NCBI GenBank assembly: GCA_002314465.1 | Contig: DCGA01000083.1 | Span: 15,928-28,380, forward strand | Reading direction: 5' to 3' | DNA: 12,453 bases | Source of the DNA: a bacterium UBA1790 | GTDB taxonomy: Bacteria; Bacteroidota; Bacteroidia; Bacteroidales; Muribaculaceae | In this document: piece after piece, positions 1 to 7,710 of the stretch | Layout: each line of letters starts with the position of its first letter | Position numbering within the stretch: position 1 is the first letter of the stretch | Translations under genes and position numbers: made by a program | The notes under the pieces: model-generated | The model's input: the letters and a program-made list of their open reading frames with translations, nothing else | Told to the model about the DNA's origin: nothing | Database searches by the model: none

Positions 1-37
1 TGAACGAGTCGTAGTTGTCTATGATGTAAACTTTCAT
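1..37 (-). CDS. trpG: Anthranilate synthase component II (glutamine amidotransferase), N-terminal fragment
   Basis: Only the first 12 codons are inside the window; they read MKVYIIDNYDSF on the minus strand, the classical start of TrpG/PabA glutamine amidotransferases, where the N-D-S-F motif opens the class I amidotransferase fold. The gene runs off the left edge. TrpG supplies ammonia from glutamine to TrpE for anthranilate synthesis. The start codon (35-37) lies 20 bases after the trpE stop, so the two are almost certainly co-transcribed, and the order trpB-trpE-trpG matches Bacteroides trp operons. Nothing can be said about the catalytic Cys-His-Glu triad, which is outside the window. Confidence 0.85.
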   Translation of the reverse strand, partial: MKVYIIDNYDSF

Positions 38-57
38 TGTTCAGTAAGTTTTCGTTG

Positions 58-1464
58 TCATATTCCGTTGCTTGCCATGTCTATGGCCTTGCGCAGGGCT
101 CCCAGTTTGTGGTTGGCTTCCTGCAACTCATATTCCTCGTTGCTCTTGGCAACCACGCCGCTGCCGGCCTGGAACCAGAGTTCGCCGTTTCGGCTCACAA
201 ATGAGCGTATGATAATGGCTTGGTTGAGCTGGCCGTCGAGTCCCATGAAACCGATGCAGCCGGCATAGGCGCCGCGGCTGTGGGGCTCAAGGCGTGATAT
301 GATTTTCATCGCCTCTACCTTGGGTGCTCCCGAGAGGGTTCCGGCGGGGAAGGTGTCCATGAATGTCTTGAAACCGTGGGCATTGTCGTCGAGAGTACCT
401 ACAACACGGCTCACAAGGTGAATCACATGGCTGTAGAACTGCATCTCCTTGTACTTGGCAACATGCACGTCGTGGCAGTTGCGGCTCAGGTCGTTGCGTG
501 CCAGGTCCACGAGCATAACGTGCTCGGCATTCTCCTTGGGATCTTGGCGCAGGTATTCGGCATTCTTACGGTCCTGGTCTATATTGCCTGTGCGTGGTAC
601 TGTGCCGGCGATGGGGTCGATGTAGGCTTCGTTGCCTTGAACGCAACAGTGGGTCTCGGGCGAACTGCCGAAGATGCGGAAGCCTCCGAAATCGAAGTAG
701 AACAGGTAGGGCGACGGGTTGATGCAACGCAGTGCTCGGTACAGGCACAGGTCGTCGCCCTCGTAGCGCTGCACAAAGCGGCGGCTGGGTACAATCTGGA
801 ATACATCGCCGCGCAGGCAGTGCTTGATGCACTCGGCGATTGTGGCCTTGTACTGCTCGTCGGTGGTAGTGCTGGTACATTCGCCCACGGGTCTGAAGTC
901 ATAGGCGGGAGGATTGGGGCTGTTGAGCAGCGCCTGTATCTGGATGATGTTGTCTTCTTCACTTTCCGCAGGCACGATGTCGACCATTGTGAGCGAGTCG
1001 TCATAGTGGTTGAACACGATGAGGTGCTGGTAGAAAATGTAGCATATGTCGGGAGCATCGTTCTTCTCGGCGGTCTCGTCTTTTACGGGGATGTTCTCGA
1101 AGTAACGCACTGCATCAAATGCCGTGTAGCCATACAGGCCGCAGTAGCCATTCTTGTCGCCCTCAATCTCAAAGAGTGCGTAGAATTCCTGAAACGCCTT
1201 GTCGATGGTATATTGCTCGCTCAGCGTGTTCTGCTGTGCAGTTCCGTCGGGCATGGTCATTGTTACCTTGCCGTGCCCCACGCTGATGCTGGCAATGGGT
1301 TTGAAACCTATGAACGAACGATGATTGCTGCCGTCGTGGTAGTCCGAACTCTCCATGAGGCAACTCTGGGTGTATCTGTCCCTCACCTTGATATAGGTGT
1401 TCACCGGGGTATATCGGTCGGCAAGGATTCTCTTGTATACTGCCTTGTATTTATACTGTGCCAT
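58..1464 (-). CDS. trpE: Anthranilate synthase component I
   Basis: This 468-residue protein converts chorismate, with ammonia from TrpG, to anthranilate, the committed step of tryptophan synthesis in the cytoplasm. Visible hallmarks in order are an N-terminal LMESS stretch (36-40), equivalent to the LLES-type allosteric Trp-binding site of TrpE; PSRRF in the middle; DPIAGTVPRTG, the chorismate-binding loop; DLARNDLSRNC; TFPAGTLSGAPKVEAM, the signature of chorismate-utilising enzymes; and a C-terminal AGSGVVAKSNEEYE metal/substrate segment. Length is normal for Bacteroidetes TrpE. It starts 18 bases after trpB stops. Retention of the LMESS element suggests feedback inhibition by Trp in addition to attenuation of the operon. 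The aminodeoxychorismate synthase PabB is the main alternative, but the operon context argues for TrpE. Confidence 0.96.
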   Translation of the reverse strand: MAQYKYKAVYKRILADRYTPVNTYIKVRDRYTQSCLMESSDYHDGSNHRSFIGFKPIASISVGHGKVTMTMPDGTAQQNTLSEQYTIDKAFQEFYALFEIEGDKNGYCGLYGYTAFDAVRYFENIPVKDETAEKNDAPDICYIFYQHLIVFNHYDDSLTMVDIVPAESEEDNIIQIQALLNSPNPPAYDFRPVGECTSTTTDEQYKATIAECIKHCLRGDVFQIVPSRRFVQRYEGDDLCLYRALRCINPSPYLFYFDFGGFRIFGSSPETHCCVQGNEAYIDPIAGTVPRTGNIDQDRKNAEYLRQDPKENAEHVMLVDLARNDLSRNCHDVHVAKYKEMQFYSHVIHLVSRVVGTLDDNAHGFKTFMDTFPAGTLSGAPKVEAMKIISRLEPHSRGAYAGCIGFMGLDGQLNQAIIIRSFVSRNGELWFQAGSGVVAKSNEEYELQEANHKLGALRKAIDMASNGI

Positions 1465-1482
1465 AGTCGTGTAATCGCGCCG

Positions 1483-2670
<1,188 letters not shown>

Positions 2671-2699
2671 TGTATTGTGTTTGTAGTTTAGTCTATATT

Positions 2700-2739
2700 A
2701 AAACCGAATAGGGACCTGCCGTGAGTGGCGGGTCCCTAT
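2700..2739 (-). terminator. Attenuator terminator of the trp operon
   Basis: On the minus strand the arm ATAGGGACCCGCC (2739-2727) can pair with GGCAGGTCCCTAT (2720-2708): 12 pairs with one C-A mismatch around a six-base loop ACTCAC. A short T-run (2703-2700) follows. It lies between the leader peptide and trpB, 30 bases before the trpB start, so it is an intrinsic terminator placed to stop transcription before the structural genes. The T-run is short (four), which suggests incomplete termination. Confidence 0.8.
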
Positions 2740-2807
2740 CTATGTGTCTTTAGCAATTTATCGTGGGCAATAACCTATCCAACTCACTATTAAAGTAATG
2801 CTGAGTT
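2721..2807 (-). promoter_or_regulatory. trp attenuator: competing pause and antiterminator hairpins
   Basis: Three segments can pair in mutually exclusive ways on the minus-strand RNA. Segment 1, AACTCA (2807-2802), lies four bases after the two Trp codons and pairs perfectly with TGAGTT (2786-2781). The overlapping segment 2, GTGAGTTGG plus GGTT (2787-2772), can instead pair with GACC and CCACTCAC (2734-2721), which form the 5' arm and loop of the terminator. A ribosome stalled at TGGTGG would cover segment 1, free segment 2 and break the terminator; a ribosome reaching the stop codon would cover segment 2 and let the terminator form. Pairings were found by eye; the energies were not computed. 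Confidence 0.75.
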
Positions 2808-2840
2808 ATTCCACCATCGTATGTATTGCTGTGTTATCAT
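2790..2840 (-). CDS. trpL: trp operon leader peptide (tandem Trp codons)
   Basis: A 16-codon reading frame on the minus strand gives MITQQYIRWWNNSALL and ends in TAA. It has two adjacent TGG codons (2816-2811) near the middle, about 20 bases downstream of the predicted transcription start. It precedes a terminator hairpin and trpB. The peptide is presumably not functional as a protein: its translation rate reports charged tRNA-Trp supply, as in the enterobacterial trpL system. Two consecutive Trp codons in a 16-codon frame at this exact position are very unlikely by chance. Short frames of this kind are usually missed by automated annotation. Confidence 0.8.
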   Translation of the reverse strand: MITQQYIRWWNNSALL

Positions 2841-2860
2841 TGTTTGCTATAATTATACCG

Positions 2861-2891
2861 CAAATTTACGATATAAATTTAAACTATGCAA
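2861..2891 (-). promoter_or_regulatory. Promoter of the trp operon (Bacteroidetes type)
   Basis: On the minus strand a -7 box TAAATTTG (2868-2861) fits the Bacteroidetes TAnnTTTG consensus exactly. It is preceded by TTG (2891-2889) with a 20-base spacer. Transcription should start near 2854, leaving a leader of roughly 180 bases that contains trpL and the attenuator. The rest of the interval between pnuT and this promoter (2892-2978) is AT-rich, with no clear terminator. Confidence 0.7.
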
Positions 2892-2978
2892 CAATAACAC
2901 CTAAAATAATACGAAAAAATTAGTAAATTGCCATATTATGTTTAATTTTAGGAATAAATATGCAACAAAGCGATAAAT

Positions 2979-3605
2979 TTATTCAGTTTCGGCGCTTTCG
3001 GCCTGTTGCGCTGCCATCTTCTTCCACTTGAAATAACCGGCCACAGCCATCACGGTGTAGAACGCGTAGAGAACTGCGGTGAACGGAATCTGCTTGTAGA
3101 CATAGACCACGGCACACACTGCGTCTACGGCAAGCCACAGCAGCCATTGCTCCACATACTTCTGTGCCAGAGCCCACAGAGCCACGATGCTCACTGCGGT
3201 GGTGAAGCTGTCATAGAGCGGCACGTTGCTGTCGGTGAATGTAACGAGCGCCCAGTAGATGATGCCCCACAGAACCGCTGTGGCACTGCCTATGATGGCA
3301 AGCATGCGTGCGGGCGCATGGGTGATGGCAAGCACGGGTTTGCCCGAGCTCTTGCGTCGGCACCACATGGCATATCCGTAGATTGCGGCAAGCACATAGT
3401 AGGCTTCCATGCCGAAGTCGGCATACAGGCCGCGCTCGAGATAGGCGTAACCATGGATGATGGGCATGACGACGCTCACGAGCCACAGCCATATGTTGGC
3501 CTTGTACTCAAGCCACAGGTAAAGCAGGCCCAGCACAAATCCGGCTATGTCGCAAAACTTGACAAAGTCGAATGTGGCAAAGTACTGTGTGATATAGTCT
3601 ATCAT
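2979..3605 (-). CDS. pnuT: PnuC-family transporter, probable thiamine transporter PnuT
   Basis: This is a 208-residue integral inner-membrane protein with about seven hydrophobic segments (roughly residues 17-32, 37-51, 66-82, 102-122, 133-147, 153-170, 176-193) and a charged C-terminal tail. PnuC-family features include the Trp-rich stretch around residues 31-42, the E-A-Y-Y helix followed by GYAMW (67-81), and the pattern F-T-T-x(13)-K-Y-V-E-Q-W-x(2)-W-x(3)-D (134-161). PnuC proteins move nicotinamide riboside by facilitated diffusion coupled to phosphorylation. Here, position downstream of a TPP-riboswitch-controlled TonB receptor points to thiamine, the PnuT variant described in Bacteroides. 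It begins 214 bases after the receptor gene. No thiamine pyrophosphokinase gene follows, unlike the arrangement in B. thetaiotaomicron. Substrate assignment is inferred from context. Confidence 0.82.
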   Translation of the reverse strand: MIDYITQYFATFDFVKFCDIAGFVLGLLYLWLEYKANIWLWLVSVVMPIIHGYAYLERGLYADFGMEAYYVLAAIYGYAMWCRRKSSGKPVLAITHAPARMLAIIGSATAVLWGIIYWALVTFTDSNVPLYDSFTTAVSIVALWALAQKYVEQWLLWLAVDAVCAVVYVYKQIPFTAVLYAFYTVMAVAGYFKWKKMAAQQAESAETE

Positions 3606-3667
3606 TTGTAAAAATCAATTTTGGACAGGAATCAATTATAAAAAAGAAAATTAGTTTTTAATGTTTA

Positions 3668-3755
3668 ATGCTTCGCAAGAAAATAAATGGCCTTCGCCCA
3701 TAAAATCTTGTTCTTTTATTTTGCTCGCAGAGCGAGCCATTTTCTTGCGAAGCAT
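3668..3755. repeat. Composite palindromic element between receptor and transporter genes
   Basis: A 16-base arm ATGCTTCGCAAGAAAA (3668-3683) is repeated perfectly in inverted orientation (3740-3755). Inside lies a second perfect hairpin, GCTCGC-AGA-GCGAGC (3723-3737), next to the right arm, and a short ATGGC/GCCAT pair that offers alternative folding. An adjacent weaker hairpin AAATATT/AATATTT (3756-3775) and a polypurine run on the transcript strand (about 3772-3808) complete the 214-base gap. It could be an RNA-processing or stabilising structure that lowers pnuT expression relative to the receptor, or a dispersed REP/MITE-like repeat. I cannot tell which from one copy. Confidence 0.7.
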
Positions 3756-3819
3756 AAATATTATTAAGAATATTTTCTTTTCCTTCCCTTTCCGTTCTTT
3801 TCCTTTAATCAAAAGTGGA

Positions 3820-6069
3820 TTAGAAGCGCAGGGTGAGGTGTGCGAGCACGTTGGTACCTGCCATGGGGTAGAAGCGCGGGTCGCTCGAGAGCTGCATCGC
3901 GTTGCTCTTGTCACCGCCCTTGTAGAGTGCGCAGGTCTGCGAATAACCGTTGTTCTCATACTTCTCGTTGAACACGTTGTAGACGCTCACACCGGCAGTG
4001 ATAGAGCGAATGTGCGGCAACTTGAAGGTGTAGGCAAGGTGCAGGTTGTTAACGAAGTAGGGGTCGAGCGAGTCTTCCTTGTTCTCGAAGTTGTCGAGGT
4101 ACTGGCGGCTCACATACTGTGACTGGAACGAAGCCTCAAAGCCCTTGTAGTTGAAGGCGATGTTGCTGTTACCGATGAACGAGGGTGAGAATGCGATGGT
4201 GGTCTTGCCGCACTCTACTGCACTCTGAGTCCACATATCGTCCCATGTGTCGGCGTTATAGTCGCTCACGTAGCCCACGTAGTTCTTAATCTTGTTCTCG
4301 CTAAGTGTAGCGTTTACATCCCAGCGCAGCCACTCGGTAATCTTCACGCCTGCGGTAAGTTCAACGCCCAAGCGGTAACTGTCGGGTACGTTCTCGGCCA
4401 TTGCCTCGCCTATCTCGTTGAGTTTGCCGTTAAGCACCAACTGGTCCTTGTACTTCATGTAGTAGAAGTTGGCGCCGGCGTGGAAGCGCTCGTTGCTGAA
4501 CTCATAGCCCAGTTCCCAGTCATAGAGTTTCTCGGCGCGGGGATGCTCCAAGAACAGACCGTCGGTATAGTTGTTGCGGGTAGGCTCCTTCTGGGCAATG
4601 GCAAACGAAGCGTAAGCGCGCTGGTTCTTATCGATGCGGTAGTTGAGACCTGCCTTGGGGTTGAAGAAATTGAAAGTCTCGTCGATGTTGAGTGTCTGCA
4701 GATGCTCGGGCGATGCGGTCCAGTCCCACTTGTCGTTGTCGCCGTCGATGGTGTAGCCTATGTGGCGGAACTGCAGGTCGGCATAGGCGCTAAGGCCTTT
4801 CCAAATGTCGTAGTTAGCCTTGGCATATACGTTGAAGTCTTGCTTCTTGCCGGTATTGCGGTAGTACTCATGCGCGGGATCGAGTTGTGCGGTGTACTGC
4901 TCCACCCACAGCACGCGGCCGTAATGGTCGTTCTTGTAGGCGTTGAAGCCGCCGCCCAGGGTTGCGTGCAGGCGCTCGCCGGCATACTTGAGTGAGAACA
5001 CGGCACCGCCAAAGTCGCTTTCAACGGCTTTCTTGCGCACGAGGCTGGCTTTCTTCACCTTGCCCTCGGCAGTAACGATGGGCTCGAGGAGGTATTCCTT
5101 GAGTGTGCGGGCGTTCTTGTACTCCTGGTAGTAGCCGTATCCGTCGGTGTAGTGGAGTGCAAAGTTGAGTTTCCACTGCGGGTTGAATGTCTGGTCGAGG
5201 ATGAGCTGGTAGTGGGTCTGGCGATACACGTCCTTCTGGTCATCGTAGAAACCGGTCACCTTGCCGTCGTGCTTGATGGCTCCGTTGGGGTTGTAGGTGC
5301 GGTTATCGGTGAGGTCGCTGCGGCTGATGCCGTCCCACGCGTGGTAGGTGTCTTCCTTGCCGCCGAAGGTGATGAAGCGCAGTGCTGTCTTGTTGGCAAA
5401 GTAACCCAACTGGACATAGTAAGAGTAGAGTGCCGATGATGCACGGTCACGGTAGCCGTCGCTGCCTATGTGTGACAGGCGCATGTCCATAGCCCAGTGG
5501 TCGCCCATAAGACCGGTACCCACCTTCACGGTCTCCTTGTTGGTGTTGAACGAGCCGTAGCTGCCCGATACCTCGCCGTAGGCGCTGTTAGAGAAACGCT
5601 GTGTGAGCATGTTCACGCTCGCACCGAAAGCACCCGAGCCGTTGGTCGAAGTACCCACGCCGCGCTGCACCTGGATGTCTTGCAGCGATGACGCGAAGTC
5701 GGGGGTGTTGACCCAGTAGATAGAGTGGCTCTCGGCATCGTTCATGGGGATGTCGTTCACGGTGATATTGATGCGGGTTGCATCGGTGCCGCGCACTCGC
5801 ATACTGCTGTAGCCCACACCTGCGCCGGCGTCACTTGTGGTGAGCACCGAGGGGGTGTTGCTAAGCAGGAACGGAATGTCCTTGCCGTGATTTACTGTCT
5901 CAATCTGTTTCTTTGAGAAATTGGTGAACGCAACGGGAGTGTTGCTTGACGCACGGGTGGCCAGAACCTCAACCTCGTTGAGTGCCACCGTGTCGGTCGC
6001 TGTGGTCTGTGCCAAAGCAACCATGCCGACGCCTGCAAGGGCGACAGCCAGGATGTTTCTTTTTTTCAT
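3820..6069 (-). CDS. TonB-dependent outer-membrane receptor, probable thiamine/TPP uptake
   Basis: This is a 749-residue outer-membrane receptor. A signal peptide ends at ALA/Q (residues 20-21). A short N-terminal region (TDTVALNEVEVLATR) is followed by a plug domain of about residues 40-157, with SSMRVRGTDATRINITVNDIP and DIQVQRGVGTSTNGSGAFGASVN, then a long beta-barrel ending in the terminal aromatic LTLRF needed for barrel assembly. There is no N-terminal carboxypeptidase-regulatory-like domain and no SusD neighbour, so it is a classical vitamin/metal-type receptor rather than a SusC protein. A TPP riboswitch sits immediately before the start codon and a PnuC-family transporter follows, which implies import of thiamine or its phosphates across the outer membrane with TonB-ExbBD energy. 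The ligand is inferred from the riboswitch. Confidence 0.9.
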   Translation of the reverse strand: MKKRNILAVALAGVGMVALAQTTATDTVALNEVEVLATRASSNTPVAFTNFSKKQIETVNHGKDIPFLLSNTPSVLTTSDAGAGVGYSSMRVRGTDATRINITVNDIPMNDAESHSIYWVNTPDFASSLQDIQVQRGVGTSTNGSGAFGASVNMLTQRFSNSAYGEVSGSYGSFNTNKETVKVGTGLMGDHWAMDMRLSHIGSDGYRDRASSALYSYYVQLGYFANKTALRFITFGGKEDTYHAWDGISRSDLTDNRTYNPNGAIKHDGKVTGFYDDQKDVYRQTHYQLILDQTFNPQWKLNFALHYTDGYGYYQEYKNARTLKEYLLEPIVTAEGKVKKASLVRKKAVESDFGGAVFSLKYAGERLHATLGGGFNAYKNDHYGRVLWVEQYTAQLDPAHEYYRNTGKKQDFNVYAKANYDIWKGLSAYADLQFRHIGYTIDGDNDKWDWTASPEHLQTLNIDETFNFFNPKAGLNYRIDKNQRAYASFAIAQKEPTRNNYTDGLFLEHPRAEKLYDWELGYEFSNERFHAGANFYYMKYKDQLVLNGKLNEIGEAMAENVPDSYRLGVELTAGVKITEWLRWDVNATLSENKIKNYVGYVSDYNADTWDDMWTQSAVECGKTTIAFSPSFIGNSNIAFNYKGFEASFQSQYVSRQYLDNFENKEDSLDPYFVNNLHLAYTFKLPHIRSITAGVSVYNVFNEKYENNGYSQTCALYKGGDKSNAMQLSSDPRFYPMAGTNVLAHLTLRF

Positions 6070-6078
6070 TGTAAAATA

Positions 6079-6166
6079 AGTTTAGTTCTCTACGCCGGCA
6101 TTACCCGGATCAGATTCTATGGGTGTGATCTCAGCCGCCAGTTTGCAGGGGCGGCACCCCCAAACT
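6079..6166 (-). promoter_or_regulatory. TPP riboswitch (THI element)
   Basis: The minus strand shows the conserved aptamer parts in order: a closing stem AGTTT (6166-6162) with AAACT (6083-6079), GGGGGTGCC, GCGGCTGAGA (contains 6134-6129), CACCC, GAATCTGATCCGGGTAATGCC, GGCG and a GAGAA 3' segment. These match the thiamine pyrophosphate aptamer, including the CUGAGA and CUGAUC...GGUAAUGCCGGCG cores. The closing stem ends nine bases before the receptor start codon and there is no separate terminator hairpin, so control is probably at translation initiation: bound TPP keeps the start region closed. Confidence 0.95.
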
Positions 6167-6180
6167 CATTGAATCGGCCA

Positions 6181-6188
6181 CAAAGGTA
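6181..6188 (-). promoter_or_regulatory. Probable -7 box of the thiamine uptake operon
   Basis: TACCTTTG (6188-6181) on the minus strand fits TAnnTTTG and lies about 15 bases before the riboswitch stem. No good TTTG box is visible at the usual distance upstream, so only the -7 element is claimed. Confidence 0.5.
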
Positions 6189-6284
6189 CTAAATTTTCTC
6201 GTATGGGAGCCATAACCGAGGGCAAAACCTCTCGCATCGATAGCTTTTTGTGCCGAAACATCGGGGTTTGTGGCAAAAAAATAG

Positions 6285-6292
6285 TAAATTTG
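6285..6292 (+). promoter_or_regulatory. Probable -7 box of the fucosidase gene
   Basis: TAAATTTG fits the Bacteroidetes TAnnTTTG consensus and lies 27 bases before the fucosidase start codon, which leaves a short leader. A TTTG at 6267-6270 is only 14 bases upstream, too close for the usual 19-21 spacing, so the -33 element is weak or absent. The two divergent promoters are about 100 bases apart. Confidence 0.5.
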
Positions 6293-6319
6293 CCAACGAA
6301 TAATATCTAAAGTGCATTT

Positions 6320-7636
6320 ATGAAAAAGACTATAGCATCATTACTGCTTGCCGCGGCGCTTGCAGTACCCGCAGTGGCGCAGATCCCCTATGTTCCCACG
6401 CCCGAGAATATCGCTTCGCGCGAGGAATTTGCCGACATGAAACTGGGCATATTCCTGCACTGGGGCATCTACAGCACGTTTGCACAGGGCGAATGGTATC
6501 TGCAGAATGCTGTCCCCGACCGCAACGAGTATGCCAAGGCCGCCGATGCGTTCTATCCCCATCGCTTTGATGCCGAAAAATGGGTTAAGGCTTTTAAGGA
6601 CGCCGGCGCCGGTTATGTGACTTTCACCTCGCGCCATCACGATGGTTTCTCGATGTGGAAGAGCGACCAGAGCGCCTACAACATTGTCGATGCTACTCCC
6701 TACGGCCGCGACGTGATTGCACAGTTGGCCGACGCTTGCCATGCTCAGGACATGCGCCTGCACTTTTACTACAGTCACATAGACTGGGGGCGCGACGATT
6801 ACCCCATGGGACGTACTGGCAAGAATGTGGGAAAGGATGTCACCAAGGCCGACTATAACCACTACCTGAAGTTCATGAATGCCCAGCTCACCGAGTTGCT
6901 CACACGTTATGGTAAGATAGGTGCTATATGGTTTGACGGAGTATGGGACCACGACCAGGACTCAGTACCCTTCGACTGGCATCTGCGCGAGCAGTACGAC
7001 CTCATTCACAACTTGCAACCCGCTTGCCTCGTGGGTAACAACCACCACGGTAGTATTATACCCGGCGAGGATATTCAGATTTTTGAACGCGACTTGCCTG
7101 GCGAGAACACTACCGGCTGGGTACAAAACGGCACCCAGGTGAGTGTGTCTCATCCGCTCGAAACTTGCACCACAATGAATAATATGTGGGGTTACAAGGT
7201 GGTTGACCAGAACTATAAGTCGGTGGAGGAAATCCTGCACTTGTTGATTAAGACCTCGGGCATGGGTGCAAACTTGCTCCTTAACATAGGCCCGCAGCCC
7301 AACGGCGAACTCCCGGCAATTGCGCTTGAGAGACTCAAGGGCGTAGGGGAGTGGATGCGTGAATATGGAGAGTCGATCTACGGCACTACTGCCGGCGATT
7401 TCAAACCTGCCGAAGGCTATGCAGCCACCCGCAAGGGTAACAAGCAGTACATCCACATCACCGATAATGCGTTGGCAGGGAAAAGCATTGAACTTCCTGT
7501 TAAGGGAAAAGTGAAGTTGGCCACCGAGTTTGCATCAGGCGCCAAGGTTGCCTTCAAGCAAGCCAAGGACAACACCCTCACGCTTACCATCCCCGAGCAC
7601 GCCCCCGTTATCGACTACATTATCGTCCTCCAGTAA
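6320..7636 (+). CDS. Secreted alpha-L-fucosidase, glycoside hydrolase family 29
   Basis: This 438-residue enzyme hydrolyses terminal alpha-L-fucose from glycans with retention of configuration. A type I signal peptide (MKKTIASLLLAAALAVPAVA/Q) points to the periplasm or cell surface. The catalytic barrel shows GH29 motifs: FLHWGIYS (45-52), TSRHHDGFSMWKS (103-115), FYYSHIDW (149-156) and IWFDGVWD (203-210), where D206 in WFDG is the expected nucleophile. The acid/base is one of the glutamates in IFERDLPGE (E256, E262) or in HPLETC (E281); I cannot choose without alignment. PQPNGELP closes the barrel. There is no CBM or coagulation-factor domain, consistent with a compact enzyme. No SusC/SusD or sulfatase neighbour is present, so it is not part of a visible polysaccharide utilisation locus. 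The likely substrates are mucin or milk-type glycans (inference). Confidence 0.93.
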   Translation: MKKTIASLLLAAALAVPAVAQIPYVPTPENIASREEFADMKLGIFLHWGIYSTFAQGEWYLQNAVPDRNEYAKAADAFYPHRFDAEKWVKAFKDAGAGYVTFTSRHHDGFSMWKSDQSAYNIVDATPYGRDVIAQLADACHAQDMRLHFYYSHIDWGRDDYPMGRTGKNVGKDVTKADYNHYLKFMNAQLTELLTRYGKIGAIWFDGVWDHDQDSVPFDWHLREQYDLIHNLQPACLVGNNHHGSIIPGEDIQIFERDLPGENTTGWVQNGTQVSVSHPLETCTTMNNMWGYKVVDQNYKSVEEILHLLIKTSGMGANLLLNIGPQPNGELPAIALERLKGVGEWMREYGESIYGTTAGDFKPAEGYAATRKGNKQYIHITDNALAGKSIELPVKGKVKLATEFASGAKVAFKQAKDNTLTLTIPEHAPVIDYIIVLQ

Positions 7637-7656
7637 CGCGAGAGGTACTCCGCGAC

Positions 7657-7710
7657 ATACAATGGGCTCGGAAGCACCATCGCTACCGGGCCCATTGTGT
7701 ATTTTTATTT
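7657..7710 (+). terminator. Intrinsic terminator of the fucosidase gene
   Basis: ACAATGGGCTCGG (7659-7671) pairs with CCGGGCCCATTGT (7686-7698), giving 13 pairs including one T-G wobble and a 14-base loop, followed by TTTTTATTT (7702-7710). The right arm is part of a 21-base repeat whose second copy is at 9141-9161. The stop codon of the minus-strand ATPase lies inside the T-run (7705-7707), so in the other direction the same hairpin lies just past that gene and may end its transcript too, although no T-run follows on that side. Confidence 0.88.
7682..7702. repeat. Direct repeat, left copy (flanks ATPase segment)
   Basis: This 21-base sequence, beginning GCTACCGGG and ending ATTGTGTAT, recurs at 9141-9161 with one difference (G to A at the seventh base). 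It includes the right arm of the fucosidase terminator, ending three bases before the ATPase stop codon. Confidence 0.85.

Noticed and set aside
2892..2978. CCTAAAA and TTTTAGG as a terminator after pnuT.
   Set aside because: The arms are seven AT-rich bases about 40 bases apart, with no stable stem or T-run at the right place.
2979..3605. Assignment of the PnuC-family protein as a nicotinamide riboside transporter.
   Set aside because: The fold fits, but the TPP riboswitch and TonB receptor upstream make thiamine the better substrate; no NAD-related gene is nearby.
3661..4122. A 153-codon plus-strand frame running through the palindromic element into the receptor gene.
   Set aside because: It is antisense to the conserved receptor C-terminus and its first part only translates the inverted repeat.
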